Shown here piece after piece: positions 1-6,480 of a DNA stretch of 7,284 nucleotides. The stretch is taken from assembly GCA_938001995.1 (NCBI GenBank), contig CALLAV010000321.1, forward strand, positions 1 to 7,284. Direction: 5' to 3'. The notes under the pieces are model-generated. The model was not told the DNA's origin. It was given only the letters and a program-made list of their open reading frames with translations, and ran no database searches. Every line of letters begins with the position of its first letter. Positions within the stretch are counted from its first letter, which is position 1. Source of the DNA: an uncultured Amylibacter sp. Its GTDB lineage: Bacteria > Pseudomonadota > Alphaproteobacteria > Rhodobacterales > Rhodobacteraceae. Position numbers and translations under genes: made by a program.

Positions 1-87
1 TTCCGCAGCGTCGAGGGGCTCGGTCACACGGGGCATTGGTCCGTCGCAGGGCAAAAAGCCATCTATCGCTTTATTGATGGGCTTTAA
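1..87 (+). CDS. 3' end of an unidentified plus-strand gene (28 residues visible)
   Basis: Frame 1 is open from the window edge to TAA at 85-87 and encodes 28 residues ending in AIYRFIDGL. The segment GHWSVAGQKAI resembles the C-terminal His block (D-x-x-H-x-x-x-x-G) that closes many SGNH/GDSL-type hydrolases and acyltransferases. That is a resemblance over a few residues only, so no function is assigned. The reading is supported by the open frame, ordinary codon choice, and a stop that meets the stop of the convergent channel gene in a compact tail-to-tail arrangement. The rest of the gene lies left of the window. It could instead be a chance open frame. Confidence 0.5.
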   Translation, partial: FRSVEGLGHTGHWSVAGQKAIYRFIDGL

Positions 88-95
88 CGCCCGTC
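76..95. terminator. Hairpin across two convergent stop codons, possible weak terminator
   Basis: GATGGGC (76-82) can pair with GCCCGTC (89-95) around a 6-base loop. In the rightward transcript this gives seven pairs including one G-U. In the leftward transcript the same position is a C-A mismatch, leaving a four-pair GC core with two further pairs outside it. The loop holds parts of both stop codons, TAA at 85-87 for the plus-strand gene and TAA at 86-84 for the channel gene. No U-tract follows on either strand, so it is not a canonical intrinsic terminator. Confidence 0.3.
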
Positions 96-2546
96 CCCAT
101 CACCACCGTCATCATTGGATGTGTCCATCGCCGCAGAAGACGGCGTGTTCATCGCAATCGGTGCATCTTGTGCAATTGCATCCACCTTGTCAGCGGGGCG
201 TCCTGCGCCCAACTGATCTAGGTTTTTGATATACACATCGCGCTGCGCGAACGGAATTTCGATACCTTCTTTGCGGAACGCGTCAGCAATGGCATAGTTC
301 ATGTCCGATTTCGCCGACAGCATCCAGTTCACATCACGCAGGATTGCACGGATTTCAAAATCCATACTGTCCGGACCGAACCCCATAAACATAATCGCAG
401 GTGCAGGGTCCAGCATCACCATCGGATGGGCCTCTGCCACATCGCGCAGCACCTTTTCAACATGGCGCGGGTCACTGTCATAGGCCACGCCTACAGGCAC
501 ACGTACCCGCCCCGCCATAGACGAATGGGTCCAGTTCGTTACCGTTCCTGCAATCAAATCCGCGTTTGGGATCACTACGGAGGCCCGATCAAAGGTCTCT
601 ACCTCGGTCGAGCGCACAGAGATTTTGCGCACATAGCCCGAATAGGTGCCAACTTCGATCCAATCGCCCGCTTTGATGGGGCGTTCGATCAACAAAATGA
701 TGCCCGACACAAAGTTCGACACGATGGTTTGCAAGCCAAAACCAATACCAACCGACAACGCACCAGCAACAATCGCTAGATTGCTGAGGTCCAGCCCCGT
801 TGCAGTAATTGCCGCCAGTGCGGCGAAGAAAATACCGACATACCCCGTGCCCGTGACAATGGCGTTTTGCCCACCAATATCCATGCGCGTATTGGGCAAG
901 ACGGTTGTGCGCAGCGCAGATTGCAGCACCCGCGTGATCGTGTAACCGATGGAAAAGATCAGCACGAAGGTCAGGAAATCCGTTAGCGATACCCGCGTAT
1001 CACCCACCGAAATTCCGTTGCGGGCCAGCAGCCAAATCTCTTGCAAATCACTGATCCGCGCGCCCCAGATCAGCGCCAACAAAGGCACGGCCACACAGAT
1101 CATGATGAAGCCGACCGCTACGCGGAAAAGCGCACCGTAACGCTGTGTTTCTTCTTGCGATCCTGCGGCAACAACACCTGTGACGTTGCCAGACAAAGAC
1201 CCGATCAGACGGAAGAAGATGTACAAGCCTGTAATCAACAACAGGCTTTGCGCAGTTGCAAACACCAGCATTTCGCCCGCGTATTTGAACCCAATGGCTG
1301 CCAAAATAGGGCCAGACACCGCTGCCAATACGCATAGATTTCCCATGATCGACGCGATACGCCCTAAGAACGGATTGCCGCCCTCTTGTTTGCTCGCGAC
1401 CCGTGCGGCGTGTCCAATGACGCGCCCGATGCGGAACAGCGCAAAGCCACCAATCACAATCAGCGGAAACGTCAGCGTCGGTATTGCCGCGACCACAGGC
1501 GGGTTTTGCCCCGATCCAATTGCCATTGCATTGAGCATTTCACGTAAAGCGAACATCAGACCCAGCGCCAAGAACGACCAGCGCATCGCGCGCGATTGTT
1601 CAGGCGTTGTTTGGATCAACGCTGCCTGTGTTGGCGTCGCCACAAACAACGAACGGGACAACCACGACGCAAAGTACAGCGCAAAGCCCGCCAGCCCAAG
1701 ACTGCGCAGCATAAAATACCCGCGCAGATCAAACAGGTTCAGCATCAGCAGCGATTGCACCAACAGCGCCAAGCCAATCGTGGGCAGGATCAACTGCGAC
1801 AACGATCCGACAAAACTATAAAGCGCGGCCGTCGTGGGCTTCGCTGTTTTGACAAAGGCATTTTCCAAATTGCGGGACCAACGGCGGGATCGAAGTAGCA
1901 AAACCAGCGAAAGGCCAAATAGAAAACACACCACAATCAGGTTCTGCCATCGGCCCACTTGGCGCGATGGGTTCGCCAGATTGGACGTCACCTCGCCCCA
2001 AAGGTTGCCCGCAAAAATACTGAGGGCTGCGCCTGCCTTGCCGATCAATTCGGGGGTCAGCGGCGATTGGGATTGCTCAATGAGTTCCGCTGTTGAGCGC
2101 TCTCGAATGATCGCGTCGATCTGTTTGATCAACCCATCCGCACGGTTGAACGATTCCTCGGCAGCAACCACAGGCGCGCGCAGGTTTTTCAGCTGATTGT
2201 TCAGCTCCATACGCAAAATTGCCACGTCAGAGGCTTCGGATTCTCCCTCTGCAGGCGCAGGCCCAAGGGCCTGTAGGCGCGAAAACACTGGTGTCACTTT
2301 GGCCGCGGCCAGCGCTTTTTGGTTCACCGCTTGCGTGCGGAACGTCACCAATTGCTGGCGCAATTCTTCCATAGCCTCGCTGGAGGCTGCGCTGTTTTCA
2401 ATTACGCCTTCTGCACGTTTTGCTGTTGCTTCAAACGCGCTTGCGTCAAACACCTGCGTCGTTGCTTCTTGTGCAACAGCCACATGCGGAACGCCTGCCA
2501 ATGGCAGCGCCACCAGCAGTGCGAAAAGGAATACGATGTGTTTCAT
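84..2546 (-). CDS. DUF3772-type large mechanosensitive ion channel (MscS family)
   Basis: This 820-residue inner-membrane channel of the MscS superfamily probably releases solutes when membrane tension rises. Residues 1-26 form a signal peptide ending AVA-Q. Residues 27-190 are a predicted periplasmic, helix-rich region with the DUF3772-like part near 125-190. About eleven hydrophobic segments follow, roughly at 203-219, 241-267, 278-302, 322-344, 352-376, 403-420, 428-450, 470-494, 522-540, 563-583 and 588-620. The last is the Gly/Ala-rich pore helix (AGALSVGIGFGLQ, 594-606). It leads into ERPIKAGDWIEV (621-632) and VVIPNADL (657-664), hallmarks of the MscS beta domain. The C-terminal alpha/beta cage ends near GIEIPFAQRDVYI (761-773), and an acidic Gly/Asp tail closes the protein. 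It is much longer than E. coli MscS (286 residues) and built more like MscK/YbdG-type channels. It lies 41 bp downstream of cysK. The ATG at 2546 is chosen because it begins the signal peptide; the upstream RBS (TAGG) is weak. Confidence 0.93.
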   Translation of the reverse strand: MKHIVFLFALLVALPLAGVPHVAVAQEATTQVFDASAFEATAKRAEGVIENSAASSEAMEELRQQLVTFRTQAVNQKALAAAKVTPVFSRLQALGPAPAEGESEASDVAILRMELNNQLKNLRAPVVAAEESFNRADGLIKQIDAIIRERSTAELIEQSQSPLTPELIGKAGAALSIFAGNLWGEVTSNLANPSRQVGRWQNLIVVCFLFGLSLVLLLRSRRWSRNLENAFVKTAKPTTAALYSFVGSLSQLILPTIGLALLVQSLLMLNLFDLRGYFMLRSLGLAGFALYFASWLSRSLFVATPTQAALIQTTPEQSRAMRWSFLALGLMFALREMLNAMAIGSGQNPPVVAAIPTLTFPLIVIGGFALFRIGRVIGHAARVASKQEGGNPFLGRIASIMGNLCVLAAVSGPILAAIGFKYAGEMLVFATAQSLLLITGLYIFFRLIGSLSGNVTGVVAAGSQEETQRYGALFRVAVGFIMICVAVPLLALIWGARISDLQEIWLLARNGISVGDTRVSLTDFLTFVLIFSIGYTITRVLQSALRTTVLPNTRMDIGGQNAIVTGTGYVGIFFAALAAITATGLDLSNLAIVAGALSVGIGFGLQTIVSNFVSGIILLIERPIKAGDWIEVGTYSGYVRKISVRSTEVETFDRASVVIPNADLIAGTVTNWTHSSMAGRVRVPVGVAYDSDPRHVEKVLRDVAEAHPMVMLDPAPAIMFMGFGPDSMDFEIRAILRDVNWMLSAKSDMNYAIADAFRKEGIEIPFAQRDVYIKNLDQLGAGRPADKVDAIAQDAPIAMNTPSSAAMDTSNDDGGDGDGR

Positions 2547-2571
2547 TGTGCCTACTAAGTTACGCGTGAAT

Positions 2572-2580
2572 TGTATAACA
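2572..2580 (-). promoter_or_regulatory. Candidate extended -10 promoter for the channel gene
   Basis: On the minus strand the cysK/channel gap contains TGTTATACA, matching the extended -10 pattern TGn-TATAAT with one mismatch. It would start a transcript near 2565, giving a leader of about 19 bases. No convincing -35 box lies at the usual distance; TTTTTG at 2598-2593 is 15 bases upstream. This would let the channel be transcribed independently of cysK. It is motif evidence only. Confidence 0.33.
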
Positions 2581-2587
2581 CGACGTT

Positions 2588-3622
2588 CTATTCAAAAACC
2601 GTCGGAATATCATCGCGTTTGCTGTCGAGCCATGTCGGAATGGGCAAACCCTTTTCCTTCAAGAACGCTGGATTAAACAGCTTTGATTGATACCGAGAGC
2701 CGTAATCACACAGAATTGTAACAATCGTATGACCAGGACCCATGTCTTTGGCCATGCGGATCGCACCTGCCACGTTGATACCAGAAGACAGGCCCATGCA
2801 CAGACCCTCGTCTTGCAACAGATCAAACACAATCGGCAGACCCTCGGCGTCTGGAACGTTATAGGCGTAATCCACCTTCAAACCTTCAAGGTTTTTTGTG
2901 ATCCGCACTTGCCCGATACCTTCCGCGATAGAGCCGCCTTCGGCCTTCAATTCACCGTGCGCAAAGTAATGGAATAGCGATGCGCCATCTGGATCAGCGA
3001 TGCCGATTTTGATGTCTTTGTTTTTGGCGCGCAGGCCTTCGGCCATACCTGTCAGTGTTCCACCTGATCCACAGGCGCAAATGAACCCGTCGACTTTACC
3101 GTCCGTCTGCGCCCAAATTTCGGGGGCTGTTGTGTCAATATGCGCCTGTTTGTTGGCCACATTGTCAAACTGGTTCGCCCAGATCGCACCGTTCGGCTCG
3201 GTCTTGTTCAGCTCAACTGCCAAACGCTCAGAATAGCGCACAAAATTGTTCGGATCGCGATATGGTTTGGCTGGCACTTGCACCAATTCAGCGCCCGCGA
3301 GCATCAACATGTCCTTCTTTTCTTGGCTTTGGGTCTCGGGGATCACGATCACAGTCTTGAATCCCATCGCCGCCCCAACGAGCGCCAAGCCAATACCTGT
3401 GTTGCCCGCAGTGCCCTCAACAATCGTGCCACTGGGTTTCAGGCTGCCATCGGCAATCGCATGTTTGATGATGCTCAGCGCCGCGCGGTCTTTCACCGAT
3501 TGACCTGGGTTCATAAATTCCGCTTTGCCCAGAATTTCACATCCTGTCTCCTCGGACGCCTTGTTCAGGCGGATCAGCGGTGTGTTTCCAACGGCATCGG
3601 GCAGGTCTTTGTAAATCGTCAT
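2588..3622 (-). CDS. cysK: Cysteine synthase (O-acetylserine sulfhydrylase), trg-locus type
   Basis: This PLP-dependent fold-type II enzyme makes L-cysteine from O-acetylserine and sulfide in the cytoplasm. The 344-residue protein shows GNTPLIRLN (12-20), the PLP-binding lysine in SVKDRAA (Lys44), the substrate loop TAGNTG (71-76), the phosphate-binding GSGGTLTG (185-192) and the C-terminal CDYGSRY (305-311). The substrate loop is TAGNTG where bacterial CysK/CysM usually have TSGNTG. Together with QFDN-AN--AHI-TT-PEIWAQT (151-173) this recalls fungal and mitochondrial-type cysteine synthases. In R. sphaeroides a cysK next to trgAB contributes to tellurite resistance. ATG at 3622 is preferred over GTG at 3625 because AAGGA lies 7 bases upstream of the ATG. 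It follows trgB by 53 bp. A cystathionine beta-synthase-like activity cannot be excluded, but no C-terminal CBS domains are present. Confidence 0.93.
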   Translation of the reverse strand: MTIYKDLPDAVGNTPLIRLNKASEETGCEILGKAEFMNPGQSVKDRAALSIIKHAIADGSLKPSGTIVEGTAGNTGIGLALVGAAMGFKTVIVIPETQSQEKKDMLMLAGAELVQVPAKPYRDPNNFVRYSERLAVELNKTEPNGAIWANQFDNVANKQAHIDTTAPEIWAQTDGKVDGFICACGSGGTLTGMAEGLRAKNKDIKIGIADPDGASLFHYFAHGELKAEGGSIAEGIGQVRITKNLEGLKVDYAYNVPDAEGLPIVFDLLQDEGLCMGLSSGINVAGAIRMAKDMGPGHTIVTILCDYGSRYQSKLFNPAFLKEKGLPIPTWLDSKRDDIPTVFE

Positions 3623-3629
3623 CACGGGG

Positions 3630-3634
3630 TCCTT
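3630..3634 (-). promoter_or_regulatory. Ribosome binding site deciding the cysK start
   Basis: AAGGA on the minus strand ends 7 bases before ATG 3622 but only 4 bases before the in-frame GTG at 3625. The spacing favours ATG and a 344-residue protein. Confidence 0.6.
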
Positions 3635-3650
3635 AGAACAGAGTTACCCC

Positions 3651-3679
3651 TTACTACGCCCCGCCATCTGGGGTTTCAA
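3651..3679 (-). promoter_or_regulatory. Candidate sigma70-type promoter for cysK
   Basis: On the minus strand TTGAAA (3679-3674, overlapping the trgB stop codon) is separated by exactly 17 bases from TAGTAA (3656-3651). The -35 matches the consensus at five of six bases and the -10 at only three. A start near 3644 would give a leader of about 22 bases carrying the AAGGA site. It would allow cysK expression apart from trgAB. The evidence is motif spacing only. Confidence 0.3.
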
Positions 3680-4722
3680 GCGCGGCTTGCCGCCTCACGC
3701 AAGCGTGCTCGGTTCGCGGCCAACCAATAAAGCGACAGCAACAAAGGACCATTGTCCGCCTCCCCGCTGTCTATCAGTGCCATGGCCGCGTCAAAGGACA
3801 GAAAATGGGTGTGAATGTCTTCGTTTTCGGTTTCTAACCCATGCACACCCGTTTGCGCCTTCGATAGATCAACCAGCCCCACAAAGGTATAAAGGTATTC
3901 TGACATGCACCCGGGCGATGGGTAATAGTTCCCAACAGATTCAAGGGATAGCAGTGTCAGACCTGCCTCTTCCACCATTTCGCGTTCGGCTACGGTTTCA
4001 ACGGGTTCATCCCCATCACACCGCCCTGCCACGGGTTCCAGAACCCACGGATGGGTATCCCCGCGCACAAATGCACCGGGACGGAATTGTTCCACCAAAA
4101 CCACTTGATCCGTCACAGGATCATAGGGCAACACCGTCACCGCATCCGCAGAGCGTAAAACGGACCGCGCCATTGGCTCGGACGTCGTGCCGTCAAACCG
4201 TTTGTGGCGCAGGGTCACATCTGCCATGTCGAAATACTTGGCATAGGGCAGATCATAGGACAGCACATCAACCTGTGCCGTAGCATAGCCTTTACGTAGG
4301 CCCACGGGTGCGGCGGTATCCTTGGCCCGCATTGCAGAGCGCGCGCGCATCACCAAGCCTGCGCGATTTATCGGTCCATTTGCCCCTGTTGGCTTTGCAA
4401 TCAGACGCGCCACATCTGCTGCCACCAAAGCCTCAACACATCGATCATGTTCAGAAAACGGGGCGGAATTCTTTGGCGAAAGGGCCATCTGAACCGGTGA
4501 TCCACCAATCGCGGATTCGGCCCAACCATTTGAAACTAAGTTGAAATATGCACTCACCGCTGTGCGATCTGCGACGTTCGCAACAACACCGTCTACGCCA
4601 GCGCCACCTGCCACCAGACAACCGACTGCATCATGATCATATCCGTCCAAACGCGCTGCTTTCCAGTCAGCGTCACAAGCCAAAGCCTGCGCCACACGCG
4701 CCTCAGTCACAAAAATTTGCAA
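3676..4722 (-). CDS. trgB: TrgB: Nudix hydrolase with degenerate N-terminal GGCT-like domain
   Basis: TrgB-family proteins join a gamma-glutamylcyclotransferase-like (GGCT) N-terminus to a Nudix hydrolase of the ADP-ribose pyrophosphatase type. R. sphaeroides TrgB belongs to a tellurite-resistance locus; its substrate is not certain. With the TTG start the protein has 348 residues. A complete Nudix box, G-x5-E-x7-REMVEEAGL, spans 233-255, with metal-binding glutamates in REMVEE (247-252). It is preceded by VLVEQFRPGAF and followed by YYPSPG near 266-271, as in AdpP/YffH-like ADP-ribose hydrolases. The first 70 residues lack the YGTL motif and have AYFNLV where GGCT proteins usually carry the catalytic Glu (FYEG), so that half looks inactive. 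The first ATG in frame (4794) would overlap trgA by 68 bp and add 24 residues translated from trgA's 3' end. TTG 4722 lies 4 bases after the trgA stop, places QIF where homologues begin, and fits translational coupling. GTG 4710 is the alternative. Confidence 0.87.
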   Translation of the reverse strand: MQIFVTEARVAQALACDADWKAARLDGYDHDAVGCLVAGGAGVDGVVANVADRTAVSAYFNLVSNGWAESAIGGSPVQMALSPKNSAPFSEHDRCVEALVAADVARLIAKPTGANGPINRAGLVMRARSAMRAKDTAAPVGLRKGYATAQVDVLSYDLPYAKYFDMADVTLRHKRFDGTTSEPMARSVLRSADAVTVLPYDPVTDQVVLVEQFRPGAFVRGDTHPWVLEPVAGRCDGDEPVETVAEREMVEEAGLTLLSLESVGNYYPSPGCMSEYLYTFVGLVDLSKAQTGVHGLETENEDIHTHFLSFDAAMALIDSGEADNGPLLLSLYWLAANRARLREAASRA

Positions 4723-4726
4723 GGAC

Positions 4727-5167
4727 CTAGCCCCAGCGCGCACTGGCAACGTAGCTAGCGATGCCCGACAAAATGCCGCCAATGACCAGCACAATCGCGA
4801 TTTCAGTTGTCAGCGCCAACACCACGTTCTCAAAGCTCTTTTCGATCCACGCGAGCGGCATGGACGTCACATCTTTGTCCCGAAACTGCTGAAGATTGCG
4901 CGACACATGGTAAAAAGCGAACACCATGCCCGACCCGATCAGCAGGAATACAAGGCTTCGAATGCCAGACATGGCTCCGTCAAAAACCCCGTTGCCCGGG
5001 TTCTTGCCCAAAGAATACCAGCCTGCGAAAAAGCCAACCAGCGCATTGGTTCCGACGAACCGAATGCCGATGGGAACTTCGGGGTTGGCTTGAATGAACA
5101 CGATGGCTGCCACTGCCGCTGTCAAAGCCAATGCCAATGCCGCGATAAGTTTTGCTGCTGTTGGCAT
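4727..5167 (-). CDS. trgA: TrgA-family integral membrane protein
   Basis: This small inner-membrane protein of 146 residues resembles TrgA, first described in the R. sphaeroides tellurite-resistance locus. Its biochemical role is not established. Hydrophobic segments lie at about 5-26, 37-52, 67-86 and 115-140, giving probably four membrane passes, with a soluble loop near 88-112. Recognisable stretches are GIRFVGTNALVGFFAGWYSLG (34-54) and SGIRSLVFLLIGSGM (67-81). The ATG has a strong site, AAGGAAG, 6 bases upstream. It starts 25 bp after the cfa-like gene and ends 4 bp before trgB, so all three are probably on one transcript. Pairing with TrgB and the cysteine synthase is the main support for the name. 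A general envelope-stress function is equally possible. Confidence 0.85.
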   Translation of the reverse strand: MPTAAKLIAALALALTAAVAAIVFIQANPEVPIGIRFVGTNALVGFFAGWYSLGKNPGNGVFDGAMSGIRSLVFLLIGSGMVFAFYHVSRNLQQFRDKDVTSMPLAWIEKSFENVVLALTTEIAIVLVIGGILSGIASYVASARWG

Positions 5168-5192
5168 AATGTACTTCCTTTTACTGTAGACG

Positions 5193-6404
5193 CTACTTTG
5201 GTCTTTGAATGGTGACCTGAGTCACGTCCGTAGTGCCATAATGAAAGCCCGACGCACAACTTGTAAGATAAAAATCCCACATATTTTTAAAACGCTGATC
5301 GAATGACGCATTGGTGATTTCTGGCCATGCTTCGTTGAACGTGTCGTACCAACGGCGCAAAGTAATGGAATAACTTTCGCCAAATTCCACGGATTTCAGA
5401 TACTTTAGACCTGCCTTTTCCACCTGTTCGCGCAATGCGTTCGGGCTTGGCAACATGCCGCCTGGAAACACATGTTTCTGAATGAAATCAACGGTTTTAC
5501 GGTATTTCGGGAACAGCTCATTGCTGATCGTGATAATTTGCAAGCTGGCATTCGCACCAGGTTTCAAACGATCATGTACCGTGCTGAAATAGGTCGGCCA
5601 GTACTTTTCGCCTACAGCTTCGAACATTTCGATGCTGGCGATCCCGTCATACGTGCCTTTTTCGTCACGGTAGTCACGCATCACCACATCGACTTTGTCC
5701 GCCAAGCCTGCCTTAAACATGCGTTCTTTGGCAAAGTCGTGCTGTTCTTGGCTGATCGTCAAGCAGGTCATTTTAGCTCCGCGCGTGCCCGCTGCGTATT
5801 CGGCAAAGCCTCCCCAGCCGCAGCCAATTTCCAAAAGGTGGTCCCCTTCTTTCATGCCCATTTCGTCGCACAGCAGCTCGTATTTCTGCATTTGCGCTTT
5901 GGCCATGTCTTCTTGCCCTGTTTTGAACAAGGCCGAAGAATAGGTCATGGTTTCATCGAGCCATTTGGAATAGAAATCATTGCCCAGATCGTAGTGATAG
6001 GAAATGTTCTTACGCGCTTGGGTTTTGGAATTGCCCCGAAGCCAATGAAAGAAGCGCTCGTAGTATTGCACAAGAAAACCACCAGGAAAGCCGTGGCCAA
6101 CTTCTTCGTTGTTAGCAAAGACCAGATCCAGAAACGCCTGCAAATCGGGCGACGTCCACCAGCCCTCTAGGTAGGCATCGGAAAACCCCATATCCCCCTC
6201 ACGTGCGAGACGGGCAAACACGTCGGGGTTCACAACATCAACCCGTGCATTTGGGCCTGCATTTGCGGCTTTCACCTGAAACACACGCCCATCTGGCAGT
6301 GCAATTTCGATTGCCCCGCTTTGAATTTTCTTCAACTGGTGGAATGCCACAGCAAAGTAGCGTGGCAGATCCTTTTGTCCCTCAGTGGATGTAAAAACGG
6401 CCAT
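5193..6404 (-). CDS. cfaA: Cfa-family SAM-dependent fatty-acyl-phospholipid methyltransferase (CfaA/UfaM-like)
   Basis: This cytoplasmic or membrane-surface enzyme transfers a methyl(ene) group from SAM to the double bond of phospholipid acyl chains. The 403-residue length is usual for the family. Seen in order: the acceptor-side N-terminal domain with GFSDAYLEGWW (73-83), HYDLGNDFY (137-145), TYSSALF (154-160), SAM motif I LEIGCGWGGF (191-200), DYRD (244-247), EMFEAVG (259-265), VFPGGMLPS (312-320) and SYSITLRRW (344-352). By eye against E. coli Cfa, Glu262 and Tyr345 match bicarbonate ligands Glu239 and Tyr317, but His266 is Ile291 and Cys139 is Ser156. In R. sphaeroides the gene next to phrA, recalled as RSP_2144, makes the methylated precursor of furan fatty acids (UfaM) and is under RpoE. 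True cyclopropane synthase is the alternative. AGGGAG lies 6 bases before the ATG. It follows phr by 76 bp. Confidence 0.9.
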   Translation of the reverse strand: MAVFTSTEGQKDLPRYFAVAFHQLKKIQSGAIEIALPDGRVFQVKAANAGPNARVDVVNPDVFARLAREGDMGFSDAYLEGWWTSPDLQAFLDLVFANNEEVGHGFPGGFLVQYYERFFHWLRGNSKTQARKNISYHYDLGNDFYSKWLDETMTYSSALFKTGQEDMAKAQMQKYELLCDEMGMKEGDHLLEIGCGWGGFAEYAAGTRGAKMTCLTISQEQHDFAKERMFKAGLADKVDVVMRDYRDEKGTYDGIASIEMFEAVGEKYWPTYFSTVHDRLKPGANASLQIITISNELFPKYRKTVDFIQKHVFPGGMLPSPNALREQVEKAGLKYLKSVEFGESYSITLRRWYDTFNEAWPEITNASFDQRFKNMWDFYLTSCASGFHYGTTDVTQVTIQRPK

Positions 6405-6431
6405 CCATCACTCCCTTTTGATCTTCAGCAA

Positions 6432-6460
6432 AGATTAATCCAAGCTTTTTGCCCTGCCAA
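6432..6460 (-). promoter_or_regulatory. Candidate sigma70-type promoter upstream of the cfa-like gene
   Basis: On the minus strand TTGGCA (6460-6455) is followed after exactly 17 bases by TAATCT (6437-6432). The -35 fits the consensus at five of six positions and the -10 at three. A start near 6425 would give a leader of about 20 bases containing AGGGAG. The -10 lies in a small palindrome, GATTAATC (6433-6440). I see no RpoE-type TGATC -35 box on this strand in the gap, so any RpoE control would come from a promoter upstream of phr, outside the window. Confidence 0.33.
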
Positions 6461-6478
6461 GCCTTTCGTTAAGGCAGG
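6453..6478 (-). other. Inverted repeat in the phr/cfa gap
   Basis: CCTGCC (6453-6458) pairs perfectly with GGCAGG (6473-6478) around 14 bases. An alternative, GCCTT (6461-6465) with AAGGC (6471-6475) around TCGTT, is mutually exclusive with it. The repeat begins 3 bases after the phr stop. On the minus strand it is followed by A-rich rather than U-rich sequence, so it is not a canonical terminator. It could be a processing or mRNA-stability hairpin. Confidence 0.35.
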
Positions 6479-6480
6479 TC

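Noticed and set aside
1180..1821. 213-codon plus-strand open frame opposite the channel gene
   Set aside because: It is antisense to membrane segments of the MscS protein, with no RBS or domain that I can identify. It is treated as a shadow frame.
3623..3625. GTG at 3625 as cysK start
   Set aside because: It leaves only 4 bases after AAGGA, whereas ATG 3622 has better spacing and is the preferred codon.
5212..5225. Perfect inverted repeat GTGAC-CTGA-GTCAC near the end of the cfa-like gene
   Set aside because: It encodes the repeated residues VTQVT within conserved coding sequence and has no U-tract. Coincidence of codons is the simpler explanation.
5472..6170. 232-codon plus-strand open frame opposite the cfa-like gene
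   Set aside because: It lies wholly antisense to a well-supported enzyme gene with family motifs throughout, and its translation shows no recognisable domain. Long antisense frames are expected from codon bias.
6419..6424. TGATCT resembling an RpoE -35 element
   Set aside because: It is on the plus strand and would drive transcription antisense to phr, away from the cfa-like gene. No matching -10 is evident.
6453..6478. Intrinsic terminator after phr
   Set aside because: The stem is followed by A-rich sequence on the transcribed strand and lacks a U-tract, so I list it only as an inverted repeat.
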